A stretch of DNA of 64,000 nucleotides from Devosia sp. (GTDB taxonomy: Bacteria > Pseudomonadota > Alphaproteobacteria > Rhizobiales > Devosiaceae): contig NZ_JACZKG010000008.1 in assembly GCF_014860165.1 (NCBI RefSeq), positions 1 to 64,000 of the forward strand. Reading direction: 5' to 3'. Made by a program: the position numbers and the translations under genes. Positions 18,012 to 26,366 of this stretch are shown here, one piece after another. Numbering within the stretch: the first letter of the stretch is position 1; each line of letters opens with the position of its first letter. Under the pieces are notes generated by a model. It was not told the origin of the DNA and searched no databases. It saw nothing but the letters and a program-made list of their open reading frames with translations.

Positions 18012-19136
18012 ATGACCACTGGGCGCATGGGTGTCGGCATCATCGGCACCGGCAATATTTCATCAGCCTATCTGCGGGCCATTACCGGCCATGAAAACAT
18101 GGCGGGCTTTCCGGTCCTCGATATCAAGGGGCTCGCCGATATGCGGCCCGAGGCGTCGCAGGCGCGCGCCGCCGAGTTCGGCCTTCAGTCGATGAGCATC
18201 GACGAGATGCTTGGCAGCTCGGATATCCAGCTCATCATCAACCTGACCATTCCGCGCGCCCATGTCGATGTGGGCCTGCGCGCGCTCGCGGCTGGCAAGC
18301 ACGTCTATTCGGAAAAGCCGCTGGGCATCAACTATGCCGAGGGTCGCAAGCTGCTGGACGCGGCCACCAGAGCGGGCCTGCGCATCGGCTCGGCGCCCGA
18401 CACATTCCTGGGCGGCTCGCACCAGCAGGCACGCGCCATTGTCGATAGCGGCGCGCTTGGCCAGATGGTGGGCGGCACGGGCTTCTTCATGTGCCCCGGT
18501 CATGAGGCGTGGCATCCCGACCCGGCCTTCTACTACGACATTGGCGGCGGTCCGGTGCTCGACATGGGCCCTTATTACATCACCGACCTGGTCAATCTGC
18601 TGGGCCCCGTCGCCCGCGTTTCGGCCATGGCCTCGCGCCTGCGCGACCAGCGCACGGTGTTGTCCGAGCCCAAGAAGGGGCAGGTCATGGACGTCAAGAT
18701 CGACACCCATGCCACCGCCTCGCTGGGCTTTGCCAATGGTGCCATCGTGCAGGTGGGCCTCAGCTTCGACGTGGCCGCGCACCGCCACGTGCCGCTCGAA
18801 CTCTATGGCACCGAGGCCAGCCTGATCGTGCCCGATCCCAATTTCTTCGGCGGCGACGTGGAAATCCGCAAGCGGGGGCGCGACGAGGCCTGGACCAAGG
18901 TTGAGGTGACCCAGCCCTATGCCGATGGCAATTACCGCTCGCTCGGCGCGGCCGACATGGCGCAGGGCATTCTCGACAATCGTCCGCATCGCGCCAATGG
19001 CGACCTGGCGCTGCATGTATTGGAAGTCATGGAGGCCTTTGCCACGGCCTCGGCCGAGGGGCGGACTGTCGACATCAAGACGCCGGTGCAGCGGCCGGAG
19101 CCGCTGGCGGCATCGCTGAAGGGCGGGCGGATTTAG
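18012..19136 (+). CDS. Gfo/Idh/MocA family NAD(P)-dependent oxidoreductase
   Basis: The 374-residue protein begins with a Rossmann fold (GVGIIGTGNISSAYL) and carries the family signature AGKHVYSEKPLGINYAEGRKLLDAA with the catalytic Lys of EKP. It continues with GGGPVLDMGPYYITDLVNLLGPV. Such enzymes oxidise or reduce sugars and inositols. It stands alone, with its ATG behind CAGGGAGGATCGCGCC and a large palindromic repeat downstream. Substrate cannot be read from the sequence. Confidence 0.92.
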   Translation: MTTGRMGVGIIGTGNISSAYLRAITGHENMAGFPVLDIKGLADMRPEASQARAAEFGLQSMSIDEMLGSSDIQLIINLTIPRAHVDVGLRALAAGKHVYSEKPLGINYAEGRKLLDAATRAGLRIGSAPDTFLGGSHQQARAIVDSGALGQMVGGTGFFMCPGHEAWHPDPAFYYDIGGGPVLDMGPYYITDLVNLLGPVARVSAMASRLRDQRTVLSEPKKGQVMDVKIDTHATASLGFANGAIVQVGLSFDVAAHRHVPLELYGTEASLIVPDPNFFGGDVEIRKRGRDEAWTKVEVTQPYADGNYRSLGAADMAQGILDNRPHRANGDLALHVLEVMEAFATASAEGRTVDIKTPVQRPEPLAASLKGGRI

Positions 19137-19151
19137 GGTTCGCTTGTCAGG

Positions 19152-19273
19152 GGATACCCCCTCCTAGCCTCCCCCTGACAGGGGGAGGGACTGATCGGGT
19201 TCGTGGCAGGATCCCGCCCAACCCACCGGACGGATCCCTCCCCCTTTTTCAGGGGGAGGTTAGGAGGGGTACC
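19152..19273. repeat. Large imperfect inverted repeat with internal hairpins
   Basis: The left arm (19152-19190) and right arm (19233-19273) are complementary over most of their length (ACCCCTCCTA.CCTCCCCCTGA and its complement). Each arm also holds its own CCTCCCCCTG...CAGGGGGAGG hairpin. The element fills the convergent gap between the Gfo/Idh gene and an exported-protein gene, and could terminate both. Confidence 0.85.
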
Positions 19274-19279
19274 CTTCCC

Positions 19280-19882
19280 TCACCAGCGCCAGGTCAGGCC
19301 TGCGGCATCCTCCGCGTTAAAGTGCAGGGACACTTCGACGTCGTTGCCCTCGACATGCTGGTCGTCGGTATATTGCCGCTGCAGCAGGGTGATGGTCTGC
19401 TGGTCGGCGTCGGACCGCAGATAGAGGTAATCGAAGCAGTCCTGGGTGTCGCCGTCGCGAGTGGCGTAGATGGCCTGCTTGAGCTCCCAGAGTTGACGGC
19501 CGGCGATCACGCTGTCGTCGCTGCGACGCGTGGCGCGGACCGAGGGCACCCAATCGGCCCCAGTCTCGCAGATGTAGCGGTCGTCGCGGAACACGCCCTT
19601 GTCGGTGAAGGCGATATCGGTCTCGGCGTCCCAGGCATTGCCGATTTCGTAGGTGACGCCCAGGTTGGTCACCTCCAGGTAGATATCGGTCCAGGCGCAG
19701 CTGTGATCCTGGTTGATGTAGCACCATTGTTCGCTCGACCGCATCAGGGTCGCCACATCTGTCATTGAGACGGGCTTGTTGGCCTTGTGGCGATCGATAA
19801 CCGCCTGGGTTTCGGTGTCGAAGGCCAGTGCAGCCGAGCCTGTGGTCAGCGTGATCGCCATGGCGGCAAGCAGCATCTTCAT
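19280..19882 (-). CDS. Exported protein of unknown function
   Basis: The start at 19882 (MKMLLAAMAITLTTGSAALAFDTETQ) follows GGAGAGACATTCCC and gives a 200-residue product with a signal peptide cut after Ala-Leu-Ala. The mature part has four cysteines (EQWCYINQDHSCAW, RYICETGADW, QDCFDYLYL) that could pair as two disulfides in the periplasm. It ends GLTWRW. No family is recognised. It is divergent from the Rrf2 regulator gene. Confidence 0.8.
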   Translation of the reverse strand: MKMLLAAMAITLTTGSAALAFDTETQAVIDRHKANKPVSMTDVATLMRSSEQWCYINQDHSCAWTDIYLEVTNLGVTYEIGNAWDAETDIAFTDKGVFRDDRYICETGADWVPSVRATRRSDDSVIAGRQLWELKQAIYATRDGDTQDCFDYLYLRSDADQQTITLLQRQYTDDQHVEGNDVEVSLHFNAEDAAGLTWRW

Positions 19883-19961
19883 GGGAATGTCTCTCCGATC
19901 TCCGCAGACCGCTGACCATAGCATTCTGCCATTACGGCGAAAGCAGGATGACGGGACAGGG

Positions 19962-19997
19962 TTGACAAGCGCCAATGATGTAACAATAAAAGTTACA
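19962..19997 (+). promoter_or_regulatory. Promoter and operator of the Rrf2-oxidoreductase operon
   Basis: A consensus -35 TTGACA (19962-19967) is followed after 17 bp by AATAAA (19985-19990) as -10. A perfect palindrome TGTAAC-N7-GTTACA (19979-19997) covers the -10 and touches the A of the start codon at 19997. The predicted transcript would begin at or near the ATG, so the mRNA may be leaderless. The palindrome is the likely Rrf2 binding site for autorepression. Confidence 0.75.
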
Positions 19998-20449
19998 TGA
20001 AACGATCCAGCCGCCTCTCGCTCGCCCTCCACGCTCTCGTCCACCTGCACAAGCAGCCGGACGAGGCCATTACCTCGGCCACGCTGGCCCAATGCCTGAT
20101 GACCAATCCGGTCGTGGTGCGCCGGGTGCTCGGCGAATTGCGCGAGGCCGGCATCGTCACCGCCAGCAAGGGCCATGAAGGCGGCTGGCGGCTGCTGTGC
20201 CCAGCAGGCGAGATCAGCCTGCGCCAGGTCTATGCAGCGATGGGCGAGAGCCTCCTCATCCGCACCGAAAGCGATCCAGGCGATATCGAATGCGGCATCG
20301 TCCGCACGGTCAATTCGGTGATGGGCGACTTCCTTGCCGATGCCGAGGCCCTGCTTGCGGCGCGGCTCGAGCGGGTATCGATCGCCGACATTGCGCGGCA
20401 GGCCAGTCCCAATCCTCTCCATCCTCACGGAGCCATCAATCATGGATGA
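19997..20449 (+). CDS. Rrf2 family transcriptional regulator
   Basis: The 150-residue protein has the Rrf2 winged helix: RLSLALHALVHLHKQPDEAITSATLAQCLMTNPVVVRRVLGELREAGIVTASKGHEGGWRLL. Only one Cys (GDIECGIV) remains in the region where Fe-S members such as IscR have three, so it probably does not bind a cluster and may sense by a single thiol. It overlaps the following flavoprotein gene by 8 bp, indicating one operon and translational coupling. A palindrome over its promoter suggests autoregulation. Confidence 0.93.
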   Translation: MKRSSRLSLALHALVHLHKQPDEAITSATLAQCLMTNPVVVRRVLGELREAGIVTASKGHEGGWRLLCPAGEISLRQVYAAMGESLLIRTESDPGDIECGIVRTVNSVMGDFLADAEALLAARLERVSIADIARQASPNPLHPHGAINHG

Positions 20450-21332
20450 CGTCATCATCGTGGGCGGCAGCTTTGCCGGCCTCGCCGCCGCGCTCAATCT
20501 CGGCCGCGCCCGCCGCCAGGTCACCATTGTCGACACCGGCCTGCCGCGCAACCGCTATGCGAGCAACGCTCATGGCCTGCTCGGCCACGACGGCAAACCG
20601 CCAAGCGAGATCCTGGCAGAGGCCCGCGCGCAGTTGGCGCCCTATGAGACGGTCCGCTTCCTCAAGGCCCGTGCGGCAAGCGCCAGCGGCGGGGCCGACG
20701 ATTTTGCCATCCTCACCGACGATGGCGAGACGCTCAGGGCGCGCCGGCTGCTGCTGAGCTATGGCATTGCCGACCAGTTCCCCGACATCGAGGGCTTTGC
20801 CGAATGCTGGGGCAAGTCGGTGATCCACTGTCCCTATTGCCACGGCTTCGAATATGCGGGGCAAAGCTGGGGCCTGGTCTATTCGACGCCCATGTCGCTG
20901 CATGCGCCCCTGCTCTACAGCGACTGGACCGACAAGGTGACGCTGTTCACCGATGGCAACGACATTCCCGAGGCCGAGCGCAGCAAGCTCGACAAGCGCG
21001 GGGTGAAGCTGGTGGAGGGCAAGGTCATCTCGATCCAGCATGAGGGTGGCCAGCTGTCTTCGGTCACGACGGCCGATGGCGCGGTCACCATGCTGGACGC
21101 GCTGTTCGCCCATCCGCGCATCAGGCCGTCCGCGGACCTGCATACGCAGCTGGGCCTCGAAACCGTCGAAACGCCGTTCGGGATCGCCGTTCAGGTGGAT
21201 GACAAGCAGAAGACGTCGCGCAACGGCATCTATGCCGCGGGCGACCTGGTATCGCCCATGCACTCGCTGACCATCGCCATCTATACCGGCGCCATGGCGG
21301 GCGTGAACGCCCAGCAATCGATGCTGGTTTAG
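20442..21332 (+). CDS. Thioredoxin-reductase-like NAD(P)/FAD oxidoreductase
   Basis: The 296-residue flavoprotein starts MDDVIIVGGSFAGLAAALNLGRARR (FAD-binding GxGxxA-like). It has the redox-active CPYC motif in VIHCPYCHGFEYAG, as in thioredoxin reductase, and a closing FAD motif GIYAAGDLVSPMHS. It is shorter than TrxB and may reduce a different thiol or disulfide partner. It overlaps the Rrf2 regulator gene by 8 bp; the pair is likely a redox-responsive operon. Confidence 0.9.
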   Translation: MDDVIIVGGSFAGLAAALNLGRARRQVTIVDTGLPRNRYASNAHGLLGHDGKPPSEILAEARAQLAPYETVRFLKARAASASGGADDFAILTDDGETLRARRLLLSYGIADQFPDIEGFAECWGKSVIHCPYCHGFEYAGQSWGLVYSTPMSLHAPLLYSDWTDKVTLFTDGNDIPEAERSKLDKRGVKLVEGKVISIQHEGGQLSSVTTADGAVTMLDALFAHPRIRPSADLHTQLGLETVETPFGIAVQVDDKQKTSRNGIYAAGDLVSPMHSLTIAIYTGAMAGVNAQQSMLV

Positions 21333-21480
21333 CGGCCCACCTCATTGCTCCGGTGAGAGGTGGGTGGGGAGTGTGTTCCGCGCCCTGCGCGCGTGACCAT
21401 CCCCCACCCGCGATCCCTCGCCACAAGGGGAGGAGAACGACCGCACCGTCCTGTCACCCTCGCAACATCTTGCCATCACC

Positions 21481-21518
21481 TTAGAATGATTCTAGTCATT
21501 GTTTAGAATCATTCCAAG
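21481..21518 (+). promoter_or_regulatory. Two Irr-type iron-control (ICE) boxes upstream of mbfA
   Basis: TTAGAATGATTCTAG (21481-21495) is palindromic and TTTAGAATCATTCCAAG (21502-21518) is a second, less perfect copy; centres are 22 bp apart, two helical turns. The TTAGAAN-N-TTCTAA pattern is the known Irr-binding ICE motif of rhizobia. The boxes end 10 bp before the ATG of mbfA, a position suited to repression in low iron. Confidence 0.8.
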
Positions 21519-21527
21519 TTTGTGTTC

Positions 21528-22508
21528 ATGCTCTCGCTCCTGCCCGACAACCGCCGCGCCTTTTCCTCCCTCTCCGAACGGGAGATCCTGTCGCTCGCCA
21601 TCGCGGCCGAGGAGGAGGATGGCCGCATCTATTCCGAATTCGCCACGCGGCTGGCCGAGGCCTATCCCGGCTCGGCGGCTCTGTTCGAAGGCATGGCGGC
21701 CGAAGAGGATGAGCATCGCCGGCGCCTGCTCGATCTTTATGTCGAGCGTTTCGGCACCCGCCTCGTCCCCATCCGCCGCGAGCATGTCAAAGGCTTCCTG
21801 GCCCGCAAGCCGCTCTGGCTGATGAAGTCGCTGACGCTCGAGGCCGTGCGCCAGCAGGTCTGGGAGATGGAAGAGGGCGCCTATCGCTTCTACCTGGAAG
21901 CCGCCAAGCAGACGACCGACGCCGCCATCCGCAAGCTGCTTGGTGATCTGGCGGCGCAGGAGCGCCAGCATGCCGAGGCCGCCAACCAGCTCGATGCCGA
22001 TGTGCTGGGCGCGGAGGGCCGCGACAGCGAGAAGGACGAGAACCACCGCCAGTTCGTGCTGACCTATGTGCAGCCTGGCCTGGCCGGGCTGATGGATGGC
22101 TCGGTCTCCACCCTCGCCCCGGTCTTTGCCGCAGCCTTTGCCACGGGCGACACGCACCAGACGTTCCTCGTCGGTCTCGCCGCCGCCATCGGCGCCGGCA
22201 TTTCCATGGGCTTTACCGAAGCGGCCTCGGACGATGGCAAGCTCACCGGGCGCGGCTCACCCATCAAGCGGGGCCTTGCTGCGGGTATCATGACTGCCGT
22301 GGGCGGGCTCGGCCATGCCCTGCCCTACCTGATCCACGATTTCTTCCTTGCCACCGCGATTGCGATTGTCGTGGTGCTGGTTGAACTCTGGGCCATCGCC
22401 TTCATCCAGAACCGCTACATGCAGACGCCATTCTGGCGGGCGGTGCTGCAGGTGGTGCTGGGTGGCTCGCTGGTGTTTGCGGCAGGCATCCTGATCGGCA
22501 ACGCGTGA
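21528..22508 (+). CDS. mbfA: Membrane-bound ferritin MbfA (Erv-VIT1 type iron exporter)
   Basis: The 326-residue product has an N-terminal ferritin-like domain (ILSLAIAAEEEDGRIYSEF, EEDEHRRRLLDLY, WEMEEGAYRFYLEAAK, AAQERQHAEAAN: Glu/His iron ligands). The C-terminal VIT1-like membrane domain has five or so hydrophobic segments. In Bradyrhizobium and Agrobacterium MbfA exports iron and protects against peroxide and acid stress, repressed by Irr. The twin ICE boxes directly upstream support the same control. I use the ATG at 21528; a GTG two codons earlier is also open. Confidence 0.92.
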   Translation: MLSLLPDNRRAFSSLSEREILSLAIAAEEEDGRIYSEFATRLAEAYPGSAALFEGMAAEEDEHRRRLLDLYVERFGTRLVPIRREHVKGFLARKPLWLMKSLTLEAVRQQVWEMEEGAYRFYLEAAKQTTDAAIRKLLGDLAAQERQHAEAANQLDADVLGAEGRDSEKDENHRQFVLTYVQPGLAGLMDGSVSTLAPVFAAAFATGDTHQTFLVGLAAAIGAGISMGFTEAASDDGKLTGRGSPIKRGLAAGIMTAVGGLGHALPYLIHDFFLATAIAIVVVLVELWAIAFIQNRYMQTPFWRAVLQVVLGGSLVFAAGILIGNA

Positions 22509-22529
22509 CCAGAACCCCGCCGCCGGGCA

Positions 22530-22955
22530 TCACGGCGCTCTGGCGGTGAAGCGAAGGCCGACGAACATCAGCGCGGCCATCACCGCGAAAAGCACCCATT
22601 GCGGCATGGGCCAGGGACTGCTGAACCAGAGAGCGCCCCAAACCAGGAAGATGACGGCGACGACCAGATAGTGGCCGCCCAGCAGCCAGGCCACCGGCCG
22701 GCGCCAGGAGGGCCGGAACGCGGCCAGCGCGGCGACGAGGCCGCCACCGAGCAGCATGGCCGTGACCTGCTGCCAGACCACATCGAGCACGGCGACCGAT
22801 GCCAGAGGCAGGGCCGAGGCATAGAGCGGGGTCATGATCTCAGGGCCGCCGGCAAACACATGAATGGCCGTGCCGGCCAGGCCCAGCGCCGCCGCGGCGA
22901 GAAACCAGTTTCGCCCGGGGCTCGCATCCTGCGCAGTGCCCATGTCTGTCGTCAT
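22530..22955 (-). CDS. Small four-helix membrane protein of unknown function
   Basis: The start MTTDMGTAQDASPG at 22955 follows GGAGATCGAA. The 141-residue product has four hydrophobic segments (WFLAAAALGLAGTAIHVFAGG; SVAVLDVVWQQVTAMLLGGGLVAALAAF; WLLGGHYLVVAVIFLVWGALWF; WVLFAVMAALMFVGL). It is divergent from a TetR regulator with two palindromic operators between them, so it is the likely regulated target. No transporter family is recognised. Confidence 0.78.
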   Translation of the reverse strand: MTTDMGTAQDASPGRNWFLAAAALGLAGTAIHVFAGGPEIMTPLYASALPLASVAVLDVVWQQVTAMLLGGGLVAALAAFRPSWRRPVAWLLGGHYLVVAVIFLVWGALWFSSPWPMPQWVLFAVMAALMFVGLRFTARAP

Positions 22956-22975
22956 TTCGATCTCCATTCGCTCAC

Positions 22976-23031
22976 CATACGGTAGCGTATGTAGTGCGAT
23001 CGCTTGCCCTGAGTCCATACGCTAGCGTATG
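22976..23031. promoter_or_regulatory. Two palindromic TetR operators
   Basis: CATACGGTAGCGTATG (22976-22991) and the perfect palindrome CATACGCTAGCGTATG (23016-23031) differ at one base. Their starts are 40 bp apart. They fill the gap between the divergent membrane-protein gene and the TetR gene, as expected for an autoregulated local repressor. Confidence 0.88.
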
Positions 23032-23065
23032 GATGCGGCTGCATGTCGCTATCCGGAATTGCCCT

Positions 23066-23638
23066 GTGACCGAAAAGCCGAACCTGACACCCCTGGACTG
23101 GACCATTGCCGGCATTGCCGCGCTGGCCGAAGGCGGCATCGATGCCGTGCGCGTCGAGCGCCTGGCCAAGCAGCTTGGCGCCTCCAAGGGCTCGTTTTAC
23201 TGGCACTTTGCCGACCGGCGGAGCCTACTGGACGCCATGCTCGCGCTATGGGAGCGCGAAGGCACCGCGGATGTCATCGCCCAGGTCGCAGATATCGCCG
23301 ATCCGGCCGAGCGCCTGCTCCGCGTGACGATGGAAGCCCTGGAGGCCAGAACGCGCGGCATCGACGTTGCCCATGCCGAAGCCGCCCTGCGCAGCTGGGC
23401 GGCACAGGACGCGACCGTGGCGGCACGGTTCGTCCGCGTCGAGCAGGCCCGTATCGCCTTCCTGTCGGGAGAACTGGCCGCCCTCGGCTATGCACCGGCC
23501 GAGGCGCAGCGGCTTGGCAAGGCGCTCTACCTCACGCTGATCGGGCTCTATGCGGCGCGCCGCTATGCCAGCGAGCTGGCAGATGATGGGGCGCTAATGG
23601 CTGTGCTGGAACAGATGATCGCCGCAGCGCCCCGCTGA
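23066..23638 (+). CDS. TetR/AcrR family transcriptional regulator
   Basis: The HTH is LDWTIAGIAALAEGGIDAVRVERLAKQLGASKGSFYWHFADRRSLLDAMLALWE, a clear TetR signature. The start is uncertain: GTG at 23066 (giving MTEKPNLTPLDW, 190 residues) fits relatives best, while an ATG at 23033 directly abuts the operator. The C-terminal region (ARFVRVEQARIAFLSGELAALGYAPAEAQRLGKALYLTLIGLY) is of the TetR type with unknown ligand. It probably represses itself and the divergent membrane protein. Confidence 0.9.
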   Translation: MTEKPNLTPLDWTIAGIAALAEGGIDAVRVERLAKQLGASKGSFYWHFADRRSLLDAMLALWEREGTADVIAQVADIADPAERLLRVTMEALEARTRGIDVAHAEAALRSWAAQDATVAARFVRVEQARIAFLSGELAALGYAPAEAQRLGKALYLTLIGLYAARRYASELADDGALMAVLEQMIAAAPR

Positions 23639-23661
23639 GGCATCGCCGGCAATCGATGTGA

Positions 23662-24591
23662 TCACGCGGCGCCGCGCAGCGCCTCCAGCCGGTTGTCGAG
23701 GATAACCCCGACGCTTTCGCATTCCAGCGCGATCTCGCGCACGAAATCGGCCAGCATGTCGCGCTCCAGCGCCGCGGTCGAACGCACCACCATGGCGGTG
23801 TCCCGATGCAGCGGCTCGAAATTGGCGGGGGCGATTTCGACCAGCCGCCCCGCCTTGATGTCCTCGGCCACCGCCGAATTGACGAAGAAGCCAAGGCCCT
23901 GCCCCTTGATTGCCAGTCGCCGCGCGGGGCCGGTGGGCAATTCGACGCTGGTCTGGGCCATGCGCACTAGGGCCGCGGCGGTTTCGGGCTCGGCCTGCCA
24001 CCAGCGCAGCGAAATGACGCGCGGCACCAGAGCCAGGACCTCCTCGATGGTGGGCTGACTCGACAGCCGCGCCGCGATTTCGGGCGCCACCACCAGCGGC
24101 ACGCGCTCGCGCATGATCAGCAGGGGCACCAGGTCCACCACCAGCGGATCGATATTGGGCCAGCAGAGGATGCCCATCTCGACATCGCGCTCATGCAGCA
24201 TGGCGGCGATCTGCGCCTGGCGGCCTTCATTCACCACCACATCGACGCCGGGATATTTCTCCTGGAAGCGCAGCAGCGGCTCGGTGACCAGGGGCGTGAC
24301 CAGGCTGCGCAGCGAGGCGATGGCGATACGGCCGCGTTCAACGCGCCGCAACGCCTCGCGCCCCTCCTGCGCGGTGCCAATGATGCGGCGCGCAAAGGGC
24401 AGGAAGGTCATGCCCTGATCGGTCAGCGTCACGGTCCGCCCACGCTGGAACAGGGTGACGCCAAGCAGGCCTTCCAGCGCACGGATGCGCATTGAGGCCG
24501 TCGCCTGGGTAATGTTGAGATAGGCGGCCGCCCGGGTAAAACTCTGCTCCCGCACGATACGGTCAAAGGTGCGAAGCTGATCGAGGTCCAT
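23662..24591 (-). CDS. LysR family transcriptional regulator
   Basis: The 309-residue protein opens with the LysR HTH: MDLDQLRTFDRIVREQSFTRAAAYLNITQATASMRIRALEGLLGVTLFQRG. A periplasmic-binding-like effector domain follows from about residue 90. It is not divergent from an obvious target; neighbours are the TetR gene (convergent) and the sit operon, which ends 85 bp upstream on the same strand. The regulated gene is unknown. Confidence 0.93.
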   Translation of the reverse strand: MDLDQLRTFDRIVREQSFTRAAAYLNITQATASMRIRALEGLLGVTLFQRGRTVTLTDQGMTFLPFARRIIGTAQEGREALRRVERGRIAIASLRSLVTPLVTEPLLRFQEKYPGVDVVVNEGRQAQIAAMLHERDVEMGILCWPNIDPLVVDLVPLLIMRERVPLVVAPEIAARLSSQPTIEEVLALVPRVISLRWWQAEPETAAALVRMAQTSVELPTGPARRLAIKGQGLGFFVNSAVAEDIKAGRLVEIAPANFEPLHRDTAMVVRSTAALERDMLADFVREIALECESVGVILDNRLEALRGAA

Positions 24592-24675
24592 CGGTTTTGC
24601 TTATGCTGCTTGGAAATTCAAAGGAGAATCCAAGCCTAGCATCGGCAATTGCGATGGGGAAGAGGATGTGTCGGG

Positions 24676-25515
24676 CTAGGCCGGCACCGGTGCGGGGCGC
24701 CGCATGGTGGTCACCAGGAAGGCCACGATGAAGGTCGCGCTCATCAGCAGAACGATGGTGGGGGCAGGAGCGGAGTCGATGAAGAAGCTGAGATAGATGC
24801 CAACAAGCGAACTCAGCACCGAGACGGTCGCCGCAATCAGCATCATCGGCGCAAAGCGCTTGCTGATGAGAAAGGCGATGGCCCCGGGGGCGACGAGCAG
24901 GGCAATGACCAGCACGATGCCGACGGCGGTCAGCGCCGCGACGATGGTCAGCGAGAGCAGGGCCAGAAGGCCATAGTGCAGCCAGCGCACCGGCAGGCCG
25001 ATGGCGCCGGCCTGCTGCGGATCGAAGGTGAAGAGCAGCAGATCACGCCATTTGGCGAGGACGATTGCTGTCACGACCAGCGCGATGAGGCCAGTCTGGA
25101 TCAGGTCGGCAGCGCTGACGCCCAGAATGTCGCCGAACAGGATGTGGTCGAGATGCACATCGGTCTGGATAGAGGTGTAGAGCACGATGCCCAGCCCGAA
25201 CAGGCCAGCAAAGACCACGCCCATGACCGTGTCTTCCTTGATGCGGCTGTTTTCCTTGAGATAACCGACCGAGAGAGCACAGGTCATGCCGGCGGCGAAG
25301 GCGCCGATGCCCAAGGGTAGACCCACGATATAGGCCAGCACCACGCCGGGAAGCACGGCATGGGAAATGGCGTCGCCCATCAGCGACCAGCCCTTGAGCA
25401 CGAGGAAGCAGCTCAGGAGCGCCGTGGGCACTGCCACCATGACCGCGATGATCATGGCATTGGTCATGAATGGAAACTGGAACGGCCAGAGGGCGTAGGT
25501 GAGGAACTCGCTCAT
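24676..25515 (-). CDS. sitD: Manganese/iron ABC transporter permease (SitD-like)
   Basis: The 279-residue protein of the ABC-3 permease family has about eight hydrophobic segments (AMIIAVMVAVPTALLSCFLVLKGWSLMGDAISHAVLPGVVLAYIVGLPLGIGAF). The GDAISHAVLPGV segment is the family signature. It is the last gene of the four-gene operon, overlapping the upstream permease by 4 bp. Two non-identical permeases are characteristic of SitABCD rather than ZnuABC. Gene letter is assigned by order. Confidence 0.9.
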   Translation of the reverse strand: MSEFLTYALWPFQFPFMTNAMIIAVMVAVPTALLSCFLVLKGWSLMGDAISHAVLPGVVLAYIVGLPLGIGAFAAGMTCALSVGYLKENSRIKEDTVMGVVFAGLFGLGIVLYTSIQTDVHLDHILFGDILGVSAADLIQTGLIALVVTAIVLAKWRDLLLFTFDPQQAGAIGLPVRWLHYGLLALLSLTIVAALTAVGIVLVIALLVAPGAIAFLISKRFAPMMLIAATVSVLSSLVGIYLSFFIDSAPAPTIVLLMSATFIVAFLVTTMRRPAPVPA

Positions 25516-26366
25516 CTGGCGATCTCCGCAGCGGCGCGGCGGCGATTGGCGAGGAGGCCATGCTTGGGGGCAAAGACGAAAGCGAGGAGGAAGACCGCGG
25601 TCTGCAGCACGACGATAACGCCGCCGGTGGCGCCATCGAGGAAGAAGGAAATGTAGGCGCCGACAAGGCTCGACAGCGCGCCCACCGCGATGGCGATGAG
25701 GATGAGACGCGGGAAGCGATCAGTGAGCAGATAGGCGGTTGCACCTGGCGTCACCACCATGGCGATGACCAGGAAGGCGCCGACGGTCTGCATGGCGGCG
25801 ACAGTGCAGGCGGAGAGCAGGGTAAAGAAGATCAACCGCAGCAAGGGCGGATTGAGGCCGATGGAACGGGCATGACTCTCGTCGAAGAAGGTGACCAGGA
25901 GATCCTTCCAGATCACCAGCATGACGGCCAGCGTCACTACCGCGATGATGACCAACTGCAGCGTATCCTCGGGCGTCACGGCCAGGATATTACCCATGAC
26001 GATGGTCTGGATGTTCACCGAGGTCGGCGACAGCGAGATCATGAACAGGCCCAGGCCAAAGAAGGCCGTGAAGATGAGCCCGATGACCGCGTCTTCCTTG
26101 AGCTTGGTGCGCTGGGTGAGGAACAGCATGGCGCCGGCGGCGAGGCCGCCCGAGAAGAAGGCGCCGATGGAAAAGGGCAGGCCCAGCATATAGGCGCCGG
26201 CGACGCCGGGGACGATGGAGTGGCTGAGGGCATCGCCGATCAGCGACCAGCCCTTGAGCATGAGATAGGCCGAGAGAAAGGCACAGACGCCGCCGACCAG
26301 GGCCGAAACCCAGATGGCGTTGATCATGTAGCCGTAGGAGAAAGGCTGCAGCAGGGTCTCGATCAT
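25512..26366 (-). CDS. sitC: Manganese/iron ABC transporter permease (SitC-like)
   Basis: The 284-residue ABC-3 family permease carries [36 protein letters not shown] and about eight membrane segments. It probably forms a heterodimer with the downstream permease. It overlaps the ATPase gene and the second permease gene by 4 bp on each side, which implies strict translational coupling and balanced amounts. Confidence 0.9.
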   Translation of the reverse strand: MIETLLQPFSYGYMINAIWVSALVGGVCAFLSAYLMLKGWSLIGDALSHSIVPGVAGAYMLGLPFSIGAFFSGGLAAGAMLFLTQRTKLKEDAVIGLIFTAFFGLGLFMISLSPTSVNIQTIVMGNILAVTPEDTLQLVIIAVVTLAVMLVIWKDLLVTFFDESHARSIGLNPPLLRLIFFTLLSACTVAAMQTVGAFLVIAMVVTPGATAYLLTDRFPRLILIAIAVGALSSLVGAYISFFLDGATGGVIVVLQTAVFLLAFVFAPKHGLLANRRRAAAEIAR

